Shown here: positions 50,830-59,647 of the stretch, one piece after another | Layout: each line of letters begins with the position of its first letter | Numbering within the stretch: the first letter of the stretch is position 1 | NCBI GenBank assembly: GCA_018969425.1 | Contig: JAGWYJ010000001.1 | Location: 1-64,000 of the forward strand | Source of the DNA: Alphaproteobacteria bacterium | Lineage (GTDB): Bacteria > Pseudomonadota > Alphaproteobacteria > Caulobacterales > Hyphomonadaceae | Length of the DNA: 64,000 nt | Direction: 5' to 3' | Made by a program: the position numbers and the translations under genes | Notes under the pieces: generated by a model | Databases searched by the model: none | What the model was told of the DNA's origin: nothing | The model's input: only the letters and a program-made list of their open reading frames with translations

Positions 50830-51606
50830 ATGCGCAAGACCGCCATCGTTACAGGGTCCACCAGCGGCATCGGAGAAGCGATCGCCAGAGGTCTGGCTCA
50901 AGCCGGCTGCAATGTGATGCTCAACGGCTTCGGGTCTCCGGATAAGATAGAAACGCTTCGCCGCGAGATCGAAACGTCGAGCCTTTGCGAAGTCGCTTAC
51001 TCAGCCGCCGACCTGACAAGACCCGACGAAATCGAGCAGATGTTCGAATATGCGACCGCGAAACTAGGCCAGGTCGACGTCGTCGTGAATAACGCTGGGA
51101 TTCAGCACGTCAGTCCGATCGAGAGTTTTCCACCCGCAAAATGGGACCAGATCATCGCCCTTAATCTGAGCGCCGCTTTCCATACGACACGATTGGCGTT
51201 CCCTGAGATGAAAAAAGCCGGATGGGGACGGATCATCAACATTGCGTCCGCCCACGCCCTTGTCGCTTCTCCCTTCAAATCAGCCTATGTGGCTGCCAAG
51301 CATGGCTTACTCGGACTGACGCGCGCCTCTGCTCTTGAGGGCGCGGCCTTCGGCGTGAGGGTCAACGCCATTTGTCCAGGATATGTGAAGACCTCGCTCG
51401 TGGAAAATCAGATCGCTGACACTGCGCAGGCGCGGGGCCTCAGCGAGGAGGCGGTGATACGAGATGTCATCCTCGCCGCTCAGCCGACCCGACAGTTTGT
51501 CCGCACCGAGGATATCGCAGCTCTCGCTGTCTTTCTCATCAGCGACGCCGCCGCACAGATCAACGGCGCCGCCCTGCCGATCGATGGCGGCTGGACGGCG
51601 CAGTAG
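50830..51606 (+). CDS. 3-hydroxybutyrate dehydrogenase (SDR)
   Basis: AIVTGSTSGIGEAIARGLAQAGCNVMLNGFG, YVAAKHGLLGLT and NAICPGYVKTSLVENQI, characteristic of bdh. Confidence 0.9.
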   Translation: MRKTAIVTGSTSGIGEAIARGLAQAGCNVMLNGFGSPDKIETLRREIETSSLCEVAYSAADLTRPDEIEQMFEYATAKLGQVDVVVNNAGIQHVSPIESFPPAKWDQIIALNLSAAFHTTRLAFPEMKKAGWGRIINIASAHALVASPFKSAYVAAKHGLLGLTRASALEGAAFGVRVNAICPGYVKTSLVENQIADTAQARGLSEEAVIRDVILAAQPTRQFVRTEDIAALAVFLISDAAAQINGAALPIDGGWTAQ

Positions 51607-51613
51607 GACACAA

Positions 51614-52063
51614 ATGCCCGTACTTCCTCCTCTCGCACGAGGCCGTTCCTGTGAAGGGTGCACCGTCTGCTGCAAACTTCCGGAAGCGGCGTCTGTCAAA
51701 AAGCCCGCTCAGACATGGTGTTCGCATTGCGCAATCGGCGAGGGTTGCCGGATCTATGATCAGCGACCGGATGAATGCAGGACGTTCTTCTGCGGATGGG
51801 TCCTCGATGAGGGGCTTGACGACGCCTGGCGCCCTGAACGCTCACGCATGCTTGTCAAGTTCGAGCCGGGTCGGATCGTCATCCATGTCGACAAGGATAG
51901 GAAGGGCGCGTGGAGACGAGAACCTTTCCTTTCCCAGATCCGGACGTGGGCTCAGGCGGCGCTCCTACACAGAGGCGAGGTTATCATCTGGGACGGTGCG
52001 GATCGCCTGCGCATCATGCCTGACGGACAAGCCGTCGCCACAGCCGCTCCACGGAGGGGATAA
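51614..52063 (+). CDS. YkgJ-like cysteine cluster protein
   Basis: CEGCTVCCKLPE...WCSHCAIGEGCRIYDQRPDECRTFFCGW. Confidence 0.7.
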   Translation: MPVLPPLARGRSCEGCTVCCKLPEAASVKKPAQTWCSHCAIGEGCRIYDQRPDECRTFFCGWVLDEGLDDAWRPERSRMLVKFEPGRIVIHVDKDRKGAWRREPFLSQIRTWAQAALLHRGEVIIWDGADRLRIMPDGQAVATAAPRRG

Positions 52064-52068
52064 AGCCT

Positions 52069-52992
52069 CTATCTAAGAACGTTCAACAGCGACATGCTCT
52101 TCAGCATATTGAAAACGCTGGCGGAACTTTCATAGGCGAACTGAGCCTGATTGAGCCGGACCGCCACCTCCGCGAGATCAACCTCCACGATGCCGCCCAT
52201 CGCCTGATTCAGCGTTTGGACCTGATCGTCGTGACGTTTGATCGCCACGTCCGTATCGTTGAGCAAACGACCGTTCTGCGCCTGAGCCATCAGCAGCTTG
52301 TCGAATGCGGCCCCGAGACTTGAAAGCTCGTTCTGAAGCGCGGCGCTTTGCGCAGAGGTCAGGGAACGGCCAAAGGGACCGGACGGTCCGGCGTCAAACT
52401 CCGCCAGACGCTTGATCGACGCCAGAGCATCGGTGGCGATGTCCGAGGCGACGCCTCCGACGTTGATGGTCCTGCCCTCCTCGATACGAACGACCTGAGG
52501 GTCCGCCCCCTGCTGGATTGAGGACGCCAGCGGATTAGCCGCCAGCTCATCAAGGCTCTCGGCGATGATGGGCGGGCGATCATTGAGAACTCCCCCGAAA
52601 AGATACCGATCGCCAAGGCGGGTGTTCATCGCTTCGCGAACGATGGAAAAGGCTTCCTCGAGCTGATTTCTAACGCTGGCGCCGTTTTCAAGGCTGATGT
52701 TTTCGAACAGGCCCGCGCGGAGCTTCGAGACCACGTCGGATGCGCGCTCGAGGGCGAGATCCTGAACCTCCATCCGCGTCTTGACCTCCTCAGCCGCCGC
52801 CCGAAGGCTTTCCGTGCGGGCGAGCATGCGCCCGGCTGAAACCAGCGTCTGACTCTGGCGTCCGTATCCCTTGAGATCGGTCTCACGGGTCTGTTCAGAG
52901 CTCTGGCGGGCGGCCTCGACGAGGGACTTCTGCGCCCGCGCGAGATCGAGCATCGAGGACTGAGGGATCATTGCAGAGGCGATGCGGTTCAT
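52069..52992 (-). CDS. flgL: Flagellar hook-associated protein 3 (FlgL-like)
   Basis: Flagellin-like ends, GDRYLFGGVLNDRPPI, C-terminal LNQAQFAYESSASVFNMLKSMSLLNVLR; adjacent to flgK. Confidence 0.88.
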   Translation of the reverse strand: MNRIASAMIPQSSMLDLARAQKSLVEAARQSSEQTRETDLKGYGRQSQTLVSAGRMLARTESLRAAAEEVKTRMEVQDLALERASDVVSKLRAGLFENISLENGASVRNQLEEAFSIVREAMNTRLGDRYLFGGVLNDRPPIIAESLDELAANPLASSIQQGADPQVVRIEEGRTINVGGVASDIATDALASIKRLAEFDAGPSGPFGRSLTSAQSAALQNELSSLGAAFDKLLMAQAQNGRLLNDTDVAIKRHDDQVQTLNQAMGGIVEVDLAEVAVRLNQAQFAYESSASVFNMLKSMSLLNVLR

Positions 52993-53006
52993 GAGACTTA
53001 ATCCTC

Positions 53007-55112
53007 TCAAACCATCCGAAGGACGACGTCGTAGAGATCACGAGCGGCCTGAATCAGGCGCGAAGCTGCAGCGTAGGACTGCTGGTAAGTGGTCATGTTG
53101 ACCAGTTCTTCATCGAGGTTCACGCCCTCCTCGCTCAGTCGTCTCTGCTGAGCTTCCTCACGAACGGCCTCAGCGCCCGCCCGTGAAGCTTCAAGCGATT
53201 GCGCGCGAAGACCCGCATAGCCGGCAAGGCGGGCCCCGTACTCATCCAGGGATGAGGATTGGCCTACCATGCCGCCGGCGTCAGCAAACCGCCTCTGGAC
53301 TGTTCGTGACTCCTCCAGCGCTCCTGCGCCGCGCCCGTCCCCTCTGGATACGACCCTCGCGCCTGGCAGAGCTCCAGCCAGATCCGCCTGAGCCGTCGAC
53401 AGACGCGACGGATCGGAGACTATATCGGTTCTGACGGCAAGGCCTCGCGCCCGCTGAGCCGGCAGGCTCTCTCCAAGACCGAAAAGATCTGAAAGCGAAT
53501 ATCCCGTATCGCCCCGGCTTGTGCCGTCGTTAAACACGTCAATGCGGCTTGTCCCGTCTGTGCTGACAAGACGCAGCTTGCCGTAGGCGTCGAATGCGGT
53601 CTGGCCGACGCCCTGAAGCGCTGCGTCGATCTGAGAACGGAGAGCTGAGATGCTTGCTCCGCCACCGACGGTCAGATCTACGCGCCTGATGACCGCACCG
53701 TCTCCATTGCGAACCGCGAAGGTGACCTGCTGCCCAGCCTGGAAGCCATGCAAATCGGCTCCGGAGAGGCCTGTCTCGTAAGATAACGGGCGACCACGCG
53801 TAACCAGATCGTTGAGACCGAACGCATGCGCAAACCCCTTGCCTGCACGTGACGCAGGGTTTGCAGGATCATCCGACACGACCACGCCGGAACCTGGAAC
53901 CGACGAGGACAGAGACAGACGTCCAGCGGCGAATGCGGCGGCCCCGTTTGCCCCCATGGCTCCATTGAGCGCGGTTTGAAAGTCGCCGATCGAGTTTGCA
54001 AAGGATGTCACGACGCCTGAGTCGCTGGTGATCGATCCTGCAGAAAAATCGATGCGGTAATTGCGGGTCACGGCCCCGTCGGCGTTCACCAGAGCAATGT
54101 TTGTCGCGCCGGAAAAATTCAGCCGATCAGTGGCGATGAGACCCGTGTTGCGCCCTGTCAGCGCCTGCGGCGCCGGCAGGGAGGCCGATGCGTTGTGAGC
54201 TGCGTTCAGCGCCTCGGCGGCCCCCGCGGCGAGCTCGCCGAAGGATGCGGCCAGATCCGAGAGCTCCCGGTCGCGGGCCTTGAGAAGACCAAAAAGCTCG
54301 CCGGAGGCCAGATGCGGAGAAAACGCGGTCTCAACCGACGAACGCGGAGCAATCAGCACAACGCCGGGATAGTCTCCTCCCGTGCGGCTGTCCGGAGCAA
54401 GGCGCGCAGCATCCGTATCGACCAAAAGCGCGCCGTCTGTGGTTCTCACCTGAACCCCGCCCGTCGAGCGGGAGCTCACCCGAATATCGATGATCTCTGC
54501 GAGGCGATCGAGCATGACCGACTGCTCGGTCTGCGCATCGGTGGCGTCCACCCCGCCGAGGATGTTTCTCTGGATCAGACCATTCAGACGCGCGATGCCG
54601 CCCATCAGCTGATTGGCTTCCTCCATCACCTCGATCGCGCGACCGTCCGCTTCCGAACGAAGTCCGGAGATCTGATCAGATGCCCGCTGGAAATCTGAGA
54701 GCAGCGTCTGGACAGCGGACAGCGCCTCGGACCGGCGTAAGGATGAGGACGGATCCAGAGCCAACGCGCCAAAGGCGCCGAAGGCAGGGTCCATGGAGGA
54801 GAAAACTCCACCGGGATTCGACGGATCGCCCATCAGTCCCTGAGCGCGATCCATGAACTGCGCGAGGACGGATGCGGCGCCTGCCTCAGAGGCGCCGCGC
54901 ATTTCGGCGGCCGCCAGATAGGCGTTGGCGACGCGGGATATCTGGACCTCGACGCCGCCGAGACCCGTTATCTGTTGATTGACGAACTGAACATCGAGCC
55001 GGCTGTAACCCACCGTGTTGACATTGGCGACGTTGGTCGAGGCGGCGCGCAGCGCCTGCTGGTTCGCCGAGAGAGCGGACAAACCGTTACCCATGATGCC
55101 GGCTATGCTCAT
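53007..55112 (-). CDS. flgK: Flagellar hook-associated protein 1
   Basis: GLSALSANQQALRAASTNVANVNTVGYSR N-terminus and VNLDEELVNMTTYQQSYAAASRLIQAARDLYDVVLRMV C-terminus. Confidence 0.96.
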   Translation of the reverse strand: MSIAGIMGNGLSALSANQQALRAASTNVANVNTVGYSRLDVQFVNQQITGLGGVEVQISRVANAYLAAAEMRGASEAGAASVLAQFMDRAQGLMGDPSNPGGVFSSMDPAFGAFGALALDPSSSLRRSEALSAVQTLLSDFQRASDQISGLRSEADGRAIEVMEEANQLMGGIARLNGLIQRNILGGVDATDAQTEQSVMLDRLAEIIDIRVSSRSTGGVQVRTTDGALLVDTDAARLAPDSRTGGDYPGVVLIAPRSSVETAFSPHLASGELFGLLKARDRELSDLAASFGELAAGAAEALNAAHNASASLPAPQALTGRNTGLIATDRLNFSGATNIALVNADGAVTRNYRIDFSAGSITSDSGVVTSFANSIGDFQTALNGAMGANGAAAFAAGRLSLSSSVPGSGVVVSDDPANPASRAGKGFAHAFGLNDLVTRGRPLSYETGLSGADLHGFQAGQQVTFAVRNGDGAVIRRVDLTVGGGASISALRSQIDAALQGVGQTAFDAYGKLRLVSTDGTSRIDVFNDGTSRGDTGYSLSDLFGLGESLPAQRARGLAVRTDIVSDPSRLSTAQADLAGALPGARVVSRGDGRGAGALEESRTVQRRFADAGGMVGQSSSLDEYGARLAGYAGLRAQSLEASRAGAEAVREEAQQRRLSEEGVNLDEELVNMTTYQQSYAAASRLIQAARDLYDVVLRMV

Positions 55113-55180
55113 GATCGCCTCTTCGTCATCTGCGCTCGCGCCTCGTCCCGGCCCCTCTGGCCCCTGTCAGTCTGACCGAC

Positions 55181-55195
55181 CGGCAGTTTCTGCCG
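55181..55195. promoter_or_regulatory. FlbD/ftr-like inverted repeat CGGCAGTTTCTGCCG
   Basis: Perfect 6-bp arms; resembles two other TCTGCCG elements in the flgK-fliK intergenic region. Confidence 0.4.
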
Positions 55196-55323
55196 ACCCA
55201 GGCAGATTCGGGATTCTTGACCCGGCCCCTTCCAACTTCCTGAATAAAAAAGAGAAAACTTCACATATCGCCTTGCTTGACCTCGGCCGACGTCATCGGA
55301 CGTTCAGCTTCCTCGTTAACCAA

Positions 55324-55338
55324 GCAAGCAATGGGCCA
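55324..55338 (-). promoter_or_regulatory. Sigma-54 (-24/-12) promoter candidate for flgK-flgL
   Basis: Reverse complement TGGCCCATTGCTTGC; GG-N10-GC spacing kept, 13/15 to TGGCACGN4TTGC. Confidence 0.6.
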
Positions 55339-55455
55339 GTTCCCGAGGGAGCCGACGTGCGGGAAGGTCGAAACTCCAAGACGCCCCCCCGGGCCTCCAG
55401 ACGGGCCCCAAAGGGGACCGTCTGATCCACGTCGTGAACGCGGCAGCCGGTCGCC

Positions 55456-55470
55456 GGGCAAGTTCTGCCG
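55456..55470. promoter_or_regulatory. FlbD/ftr-like element GGGCAAGTTCTGCCG
   Basis: GGCA-N5-TGCC inverted repeat between the two candidate sigma-54 promoters. Confidence 0.4.
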
Positions 55471-55491
55471 CCCCGGCGACGCCAACGGACC

Positions 55492-55506
55492 GGGGAAAAT
55501 CTGCCG
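55492..55506. promoter_or_regulatory. FlbD/ftr-like element GGGGAAAATCTGCCG
   Basis: Shares GG-N6-TCTGCCG with the element at 55456-55470. Confidence 0.3.
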
Positions 55507-55565
55507 GGCTCACGCCACACCCTCAACATGTATCTGTTTTATTTGATATTTTTTTTCACAAAAAC

Positions 55566-55580
55566 TGGCCCATGGGTTGC
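55566..55580 (+). promoter_or_regulatory. Sigma-54 (-24/-12) promoter candidate for fliK-flgD-flgE
   Basis: TGGCCCATGGGTTGC; GG-N10-GC spacing, 60 nt upstream of the fliK ATG. Confidence 0.65.
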
Positions 55581-55639
55581 AGGTGATGTCTCGGTCCCGC
55601 TGGACCTCCATTTGAACGTCACGGACGCGACTATTCCTT

Positions 55640-56875
55640 ATGAGCCTGAGCGAAGCCCTTTTCACGCCTACACGACCGGCCTCGCCGCAGCCGACGGCTG
55701 CGCGACGGGCGGAGGAGCCGGCTTCGACCCGCGAGGAAGACACGAGCTTCTCTGAGATGCTCGATCAGGAAGACACGGAGGAGACAGCCCAACTCCCTTC
55801 CGCCGCAGGCGCCTCGGCTCCAGGGAGAGCAGCCGTTTCCCCGGAGACGGCTCTCATGCTCGCCGACCTCGCCCCCGTCGACCCGGCCGCCGCTGACGCG
55901 GTTACATCCGCCGTCTCGGAAGAGATTGCAGCGATGCTGGGCGCCGCGCTCACAGTCAGCGGGTCGACAAGCCCTCCGTTGGAAGGCGCCGGCCTTGTTA
56001 CGGCGTCGACAGGCCCTGGCCTCGTCTCAGCACCCCCCTCCTCGCCGATAGCTCCAGCCGCCGCGCTCGATACAGCCGCTGGTCCCGGCGCAGCGCGCGC
56101 CGAAGCGTCCGCCTCGAGCGGCTCCTCCGATCAGGCCGACACTCCGCCATCCTCCGGCCAAAAGACAGCCAACCCGGGGACGTCCCTCTCGAAGGAGACG
56201 ACAGGGGCTGCAATCAATACTGGCTCAGGGGGCGTGACGCCGCCTTCGCAGGCCGCCTCACAGACGCCGGCGCTGACACCCGATCTCTCCGCCCTTGCGT
56301 CATCCCCCCTCGACGGGCAGGCCGGCGCATCACCGTCGGGCGCCGCCCTATCGGGCCAGGGGCCGGCCGCAAGCGCAGCGACACCAGCCAGCCCCGCACA
56401 CCCCGCACTCGCCCAGGCCCCGGCCGCCGCCGTGCAGGTATATGTGCGTTTCGTGGAGCGGTTTGACGGACGCGCTCAGCAGTTCAACATCCGGCTCGAT
56501 CCGGCCGAGCTTGGAAGGGTCGACGTTCGCATCGAAATCGGCGCCGACCAGAAAGTGCACGCCGTTCTGGCGGCGCACGACAGCGCCGCTCTGAGCGACC
56601 TGATCCGCGGATCAAAGGCCCTTGAACAGGCTCTCGCCTCTTCCGGGGTCGATCTGGCGGACGGCGGCCTCAGATTCGAACTGTCAGACGACCGACAGGA
56701 CCGGAGCGGATCTGGAAGCGCCCAGACCGGGGACTCCAATGATCGTCGAAACCGGTCTGGAGCCGAACGGCTCCCGCCTGCAGTCCAACTCGGCGATTCA
56801 CTCCGGGGGCCGCAGCCGTCGACCCCCGGCCTGCTCTATTCCTGGCGTCCGGCGCGCCTCAATCTTCTGGCCTGA
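55640..56875 (+). CDS. fliK: Flagellar hook-length control protein (FliK C-terminal domain)
   Basis: Long Ala/Ser/Pro-rich N-terminus, then YVRFVERFDGRAQQFNIRLDPAELGRVDVRIEIGADQKVHAVLAAHDSAALSDLIRGSKALEQALASSGVDL. Confidence 0.85.
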   Translation: MSLSEALFTPTRPASPQPTAARRAEEPASTREEDTSFSEMLDQEDTEETAQLPSAAGASAPGRAAVSPETALMLADLAPVDPAAADAVTSAVSEEIAAMLGAALTVSGSTSPPLEGAGLVTASTGPGLVSAPPSSPIAPAAALDTAAGPGAARAEASASSGSSDQADTPPSSGQKTANPGTSLSKETTGAAINTGSGGVTPPSQAASQTPALTPDLSALASSPLDGQAGASPSGAALSGQGPAASAATPASPAHPALAQAPAAAVQVYVRFVERFDGRAQQFNIRLDPAELGRVDVRIEIGADQKVHAVLAAHDSAALSDLIRGSKALEQALASSGVDLADGGLRFELSDDRQDRSGSGSAQTGDSNDRRNRSGAERLPPAVQLGDSLRGPQPSTPGLLYSWRPARLNLLA

Positions 56876-56887
56876 CGGAGAAAGATC

Positions 56888-57553
56888 ATGACGGATCTGG
56901 TTTCCTTTGTTTCCGCGGCCTCGCCGGCAGCATCGACGTCAGCGGCGTCAAAGATGACCCTGTCGAACAATTTCGACACCTTCCTGACAATCCTGACCGC
57001 CCAGATTCAGAATCAGGACCCGCTCGAGCCAATGGACTCAACCCAGTTCACGCAGCAACTGGTCCAATTCTCAGGGGTCGAACAACAGATCCGGTCCAAT
57101 CAGCAACTTGAAACCCTCATATCCGCCACCCGATCGTCAGCAGGCGCCTCGCTTTCAGGTTACCTGGGGCAGCAGGCCGAAATCGCGAGCGATACGGCGC
57201 AATACTCGGGTGAACCCATAAGCTTCCTCTACTCCCTGCCTCAGGATGCGGCGAGCGCTGATCTGACCATTCTTGATTCAAGCGGACGCGCGGTCTTCAC
57301 GGCGGAAGGCGCAACGGAAGCGGGTCGCCATGGCTTCACGTGGAACGGTCAGATCTCCTCGGGAGCAGACGCGCGCCCGGGCATCTACACCCTGAAAATT
57401 ACGGCGAAATCGGCTGCCGGAGACCCCATCTCGGCCGAACAGGCTGTGCTCGCACAGATCACCGGGGTCGACCTCACCCATGGAGAACCGGCCCTGACCA
57501 CGCCAGTCGGGATTTTCGCCTATTCCGACATCCGACGTCTGACCCAGACCTGA
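56888..57553 (+). CDS. flgD: Flagellar hook capping protein
   Basis: NFDTFLTILTAQIQNQDPLEPMDSTQFTQQLVQFSGVEQQIRSNQQLETL. Confidence 0.95.
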   Translation: MTDLVSFVSAASPAASTSAASKMTLSNNFDTFLTILTAQIQNQDPLEPMDSTQFTQQLVQFSGVEQQIRSNQQLETLISATRSSAGASLSGYLGQQAEIASDTAQYSGEPISFLYSLPQDAASADLTILDSSGRAVFTAEGATEAGRHGFTWNGQISSGADARPGIYTLKITAKSAAGDPISAEQAVLAQITGVDLTHGEPALTTPVGIFAYSDIRRLTQT

Positions 57554-57642
57554 TTCCTACAAAAGCCTGCCCGTCCGTCCTTCACCTTCCACCCAGCCAT
57601 CACCTTTAACTGATCCACTCAGTCACATCGGAGCCAGACCCC

Positions 57643-59004
57643 ATGAGCATCAACTCAGCCATGCTCGCCGGCGCATCCGGAATGCGCGCAAACGCGAGCG
57701 CCCTCGCTGCGATCTCCGACAACATCTCGAATGTGAACACGGTGGGCTACAAACGCGTTCGAAACGACTTCGTCTCCCTTCTCGACGCCGGGACCGGAGG
57801 GACATCTCACAGCGCAGGCGGCGTCCTCGCCGCTCATTCGCAGCTGATTTCGGAGCAAGGCGCTCCTCAGGCCTCCAGCGTCGCCACGCATCTCGCCATT
57901 TCCGGGGCAGGCTTTTTCTCCGTCCGATCCTCCTCCGAGATCGGAGCGGCGTCGGACCCGCTTTACTTCACCCGCGCCGGACAGTTCGGACCCGATCAAA
58001 GCGGCTACCTCAAGAATGCGGCGGGCTTCTATCTGCAGGGATGGCCCGTCAACGCCGCCGGCCAGGTTACCGCCAGCCCGACTGATCTGGGAGACCTTGA
58101 ACCGATCCGGGTGTCCGGGGTCGTCGGAGGCGCAAGCTCAACCACTTCCGTCAGCCTCTCGGCGAACCTGCGCTCCTCGCAGCCCGTCTCAGCGGCGGCG
58201 GCGACCTATAACGCCGCGACCAACAATATGGCGTCCGGGGCCGTCACACCGGATTTTCAGGCTCCCATCCAGATCTATGACAGCCGCGGCGGTCTTAAGA
58301 CGCTCAATGTCTCGTTCCTCAAGCAGGGGCCGAACTCCTGGTACGCCGAAGTTCATCTGCCGTCCTCCGATGTCGTATCGGGCGGAGGCCTCGTCAACGG
58401 ACAGCTCGCGACCGGCATGGTCCGGTTCACCCCCTTCGGCCAGATCGATCTCGCCACTTCAACCCTGCCGAGCTCAGTGACCATCAATCAGAACGGCGTC
58501 GGAACCGGCCCTCAGTGGGCGGCCGGACTTGGTCTGGCGACGCAGACCATTGCGCTGGATATCGACGGATCCGCCTCGATCGGCGGACTGACCAGCTTTG
58601 ATGCGAACTCGGTGCTGAACGACACAGAAACAGACGGCACAGCTTTCGGCTCGCTCTCTTCTGTGGACGTAGGAGAAGACGGGTCGGTCAACGCTTTATT
58701 CTCGAACGGCCAGGTGCGCCGGATCTATCAAATCCCTGTTGCGACATTCGATAATCCCGACAGCCTTCTTGCAGAGCAGAAAGGCGTCTTCAGGATCGGA
58801 GCCGAAACAGGAGAACTCTCCATGAAGTCGGCCGGGACGCTCGGGGCCGGAGAGATCAGGCCCAGGGCGCTTGAAAGTTCGACTGTCGATCTCGCTGAAG
58901 AGTTCTCAAACCTGATCATCACTCAGCGCGCCTACTCAGCCTCTTCAAAAATAATCACGACGGCCGACGAAATGCTTGACGAGCTCATTCGTCTCAAGCG
59001 TTAA
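57643..59004 (+). CDS. flgE: Flagellar hook protein
   Basis: NASALAAISDNISNVNTVGYKRVRNDFVSLL and C-terminal VDLAEEFSNLIITQRAYSASSKIITTADEMLDELIRLKR. Confidence 0.95.
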   Translation: MSINSAMLAGASGMRANASALAAISDNISNVNTVGYKRVRNDFVSLLDAGTGGTSHSAGGVLAAHSQLISEQGAPQASSVATHLAISGAGFFSVRSSSEIGAASDPLYFTRAGQFGPDQSGYLKNAAGFYLQGWPVNAAGQVTASPTDLGDLEPIRVSGVVGGASSTTSVSLSANLRSSQPVSAAAATYNAATNNMASGAVTPDFQAPIQIYDSRGGLKTLNVSFLKQGPNSWYAEVHLPSSDVVSGGGLVNGQLATGMVRFTPFGQIDLATSTLPSSVTINQNGVGTGPQWAAGLGLATQTIALDIDGSASIGGLTSFDANSVLNDTETDGTAFGSLSSVDVGEDGSVNALFSNGQVRRIYQIPVATFDNPDSLLAEQKGVFRIGAETGELSMKSAGTLGAGEIRPRALESSTVDLAEEFSNLIITQRAYSASSKIITTADEMLDELIRLKR

Positions 59005-59031
59005 TAAAGGGCTGAATTGGGGTAACTTATT

Positions 59032-59071
59032 GGCCTCCGCGCGCCTTTAACGGCTGTGCGGAGGCCTTTTT
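59032..59071 (+). terminator. Rho-independent terminator after flgE
   Basis: GGCCTCCGC-(17 nt)-GCGGAGGCC followed by TTTTT. Confidence 0.85.
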
Positions 59072-59234
59072 CGACCCGCAATGAAACAGGTTGGCCGGCC
59101 CGCGGCCGAACATGGTCAGCGCGCCGTTTTCTCTTTCCGCCAATTTTACGGAAAACCGGCGAGCCGAGCTCAGCGCGGCCTTAAATCGCCTTCCCTATGG
59201 TCTGGATTACTGAGACCATCAAAGGGAGCTCGCT

Positions 59235-59504
59235 ATGCTCAGCCACAATGTGCAGAGCGCCGCCGTCGTCGGACCCGACGGGCGCAAACTGACCCTCGAA
59301 GACCTGCCCTCTCCTGGCATCAAACGCTGGGTGACCAGACGGAAGGCGGAAGTCGTCGCGGCTGTCCGCGGCGGACTCATCACAATTGAAGACGCCTGTC
59401 GCCGCTATGAACTTACGGGCGAAGAATTTGCCGGGTGGGAACACCTCTACGACCGTCACGGGGTCAAGGGGCTTCGCACCACCCGGATCCAGAATTATCG
59501 CTGA
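59235..59504 (+). CDS. sciP: DUF1153 protein, SciP-type CtrA inhibitor
   Basis: VVGPDGRKLTLEDLPSPGIKRWVTRRKAEVVAAVRGGLITIEDACRRYELTGEEFAGWEHLYDRHGVKGLRTTRIQNYR, the characteristic SciP sequence. Confidence 0.92.
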   Translation: MLSHNVQSAAVVGPDGRKLTLEDLPSPGIKRWVTRRKAEVVAAVRGGLITIEDACRRYELTGEEFAGWEHLYDRHGVKGLRTTRIQNYR

Positions 59505-59571
59505 AAGCCCTTAGGGATCACGGCGAACTAACGTCCTGTCCCTAACTTCTAAACGGATTTGGTAACCCTCA

Positions 59572-59586
59572 TTAAGGTTACGTTTA
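59572..59586. promoter_or_regulatory. CtrA-like box TTAA-N7-TTTA upstream of fliF
   Basis: ttaaggttacgtttacg, one mismatch to TTAA-N7-TTAA, 62 nt upstream of the fliF start. Confidence 0.5.
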
Positions 59587-59647
59587 CGCGACGCTGGGAA
59601 ATTCCTGCCTAGTCGAATGGGCGACGGGCAGTTTTTTCCAGGCGATC

